Below are positions 63,879 to 64,000 of a stretch of DNA of 64,000 bases, one piece after another. A program made the position numbers and the translations under genes. The stretch comes from [Eubacterium] cellulosolvens LD2006 (lineage in GTDB: Bacteria; Bacillota; Clostridia; Lachnospirales; Lachnospiraceae). The DNA lies in the NCBI RefSeq assembly GCF_000621585.1, contig NZ_JHXY01000006.1, positions 124,001 to 188,000 on the forward strand. The letters run 5' to 3'. The notes below the pieces were generated by a model. The model was not told the DNA's origin, ran no database searches, and worked only from the letters and a program-made list of their open reading frames with translations. Position 1 is the first letter of the stretch, and each line of letters starts with the position of its first letter.

Positions 63879-64000
63879 TTACAGCCTGCAGATTCGCAGC
63901 GCTTCTTCAAAATTCATCTGCCCGCCGAAGAGATCCAGCGCGCTGCCGATCGTGACATGAATGCGGTCTCCGCCCTCTTCTTTCAGCCACTTCAGATCCT
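63879..64000 (-). CDS. hisA: HisA-like isomerase, 3' end only
   Basis: The last 39 codons of a gene that enters from the right edge, ending at the TAA at 63879-63881. The visible tail includes HVTIGSALDLFGG, the conserved C-terminal sequence of the eukaryotic-type phosphoribosylformimino-5-aminoimidazole carboxamide ribotide isomerase, a histidine-pathway enzyme. The rest lies outside the window, so it is a strong but not certain call. Confidence 0.65.
   Translation of the reverse strand, partial: DLKWLKEEGGDRIHVTIGSALDLFGGQMNFEEALRICRL

Noticed and set aside
1-64000. CRISPR arrays, prophage or defence islands
   Set aside because: No regularly spaced direct repeats, cas genes, phage structural genes or toxin-antitoxin pairs were seen. 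The repeats at 37207 and 58954 are far apart and not spaced as an array.

Overview
The window is chromosomal DNA from a Gram-positive member of the Bacillota, most likely Lachnospiraceae (Clostridia). The clues are AddAB instead of RecBCD, a type II fatty-acid operon with FabK and a MarR/FabT-type regulator, a glgC-glgD pair, meso-diaminopimelate dehydrogenase, a class II galactose uridylyltransferase, an LTA-synthase-family protein, a CIRCE site, and glutamine synthetase beside an ANTAR regulator. No phage, plasmid, rRNA or CRISPR signal was seen. Most genes are on the minus strand and intergenic regions are AT-rich.

Layout. 1-6039: addB-addA (addA runs off the left edge). 6296-8114: hslO and a methyltransferase. 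8412-10536 (+): a MATE exporter and a transglutaminase-like protein. 10596-13367: clpB and a DUF4250 gene behind a CIRCE-overlapped promoter. 13540-14251: a DUF1294 gene and a possible non-autonomous IS200/IS605-type remnant. 14263-21745: the Leloir operon galT-galK-galE, a divergent AraC-type regulator and a family 2 glycosidase with an acidic insertion. 22310-24567 (+): glgC-glgD. 24862-26444: ddh and an OhrR-type regulator. 26591-32750: a four-gene iron/heme-type ABC uptake operon whose first gene fuses surface repeats to one lobe of a binding protein. 32979-36294: an acyl-AMP ligase and an NSS transporter. 36828-37172 (+): a lone hypA. 37480-48003: the fatty-acid operon acpP-accB-accC-accDA-fabH-fabK-fabD-fabG-fabF-fabZ-regulator. 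48303-54982: an unknown protein, an AEC transporter, a secreted protein of unknown function, an LTA-synthase-like protein and a CDF transporter. 55202-58655: purC, a lipase-like hydrolase and an NlpC/P60 hydrolase. 59143-61058: ANTAR regulator and glnA. 61270-61357: tRNA-Ser(CGA). 61488-64000: a zinc-ribbon membrane protein, a sugar-type binding lipoprotein and the end of a hisA-like gene.

The genes form coherent modules: galactose release and entry into UDP-glucose metabolism, glycogen precursor synthesis, malonyl-CoA and fatty-acid synthesis under a local regulator, iron or heme capture, and cell-envelope assembly.

The least explained signal is a dispersed family of intergenic repeats built from chained short hairpins. 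Two copies of 172 bp are nearly identical (37207 and 58954) and at least seven shorter or diverged copies occur in the window. Paired substitutions in the terminal stem suggest that the structure is maintained. The second is the fusion of a lone SBP lobe to surface repeats in the iron operon.
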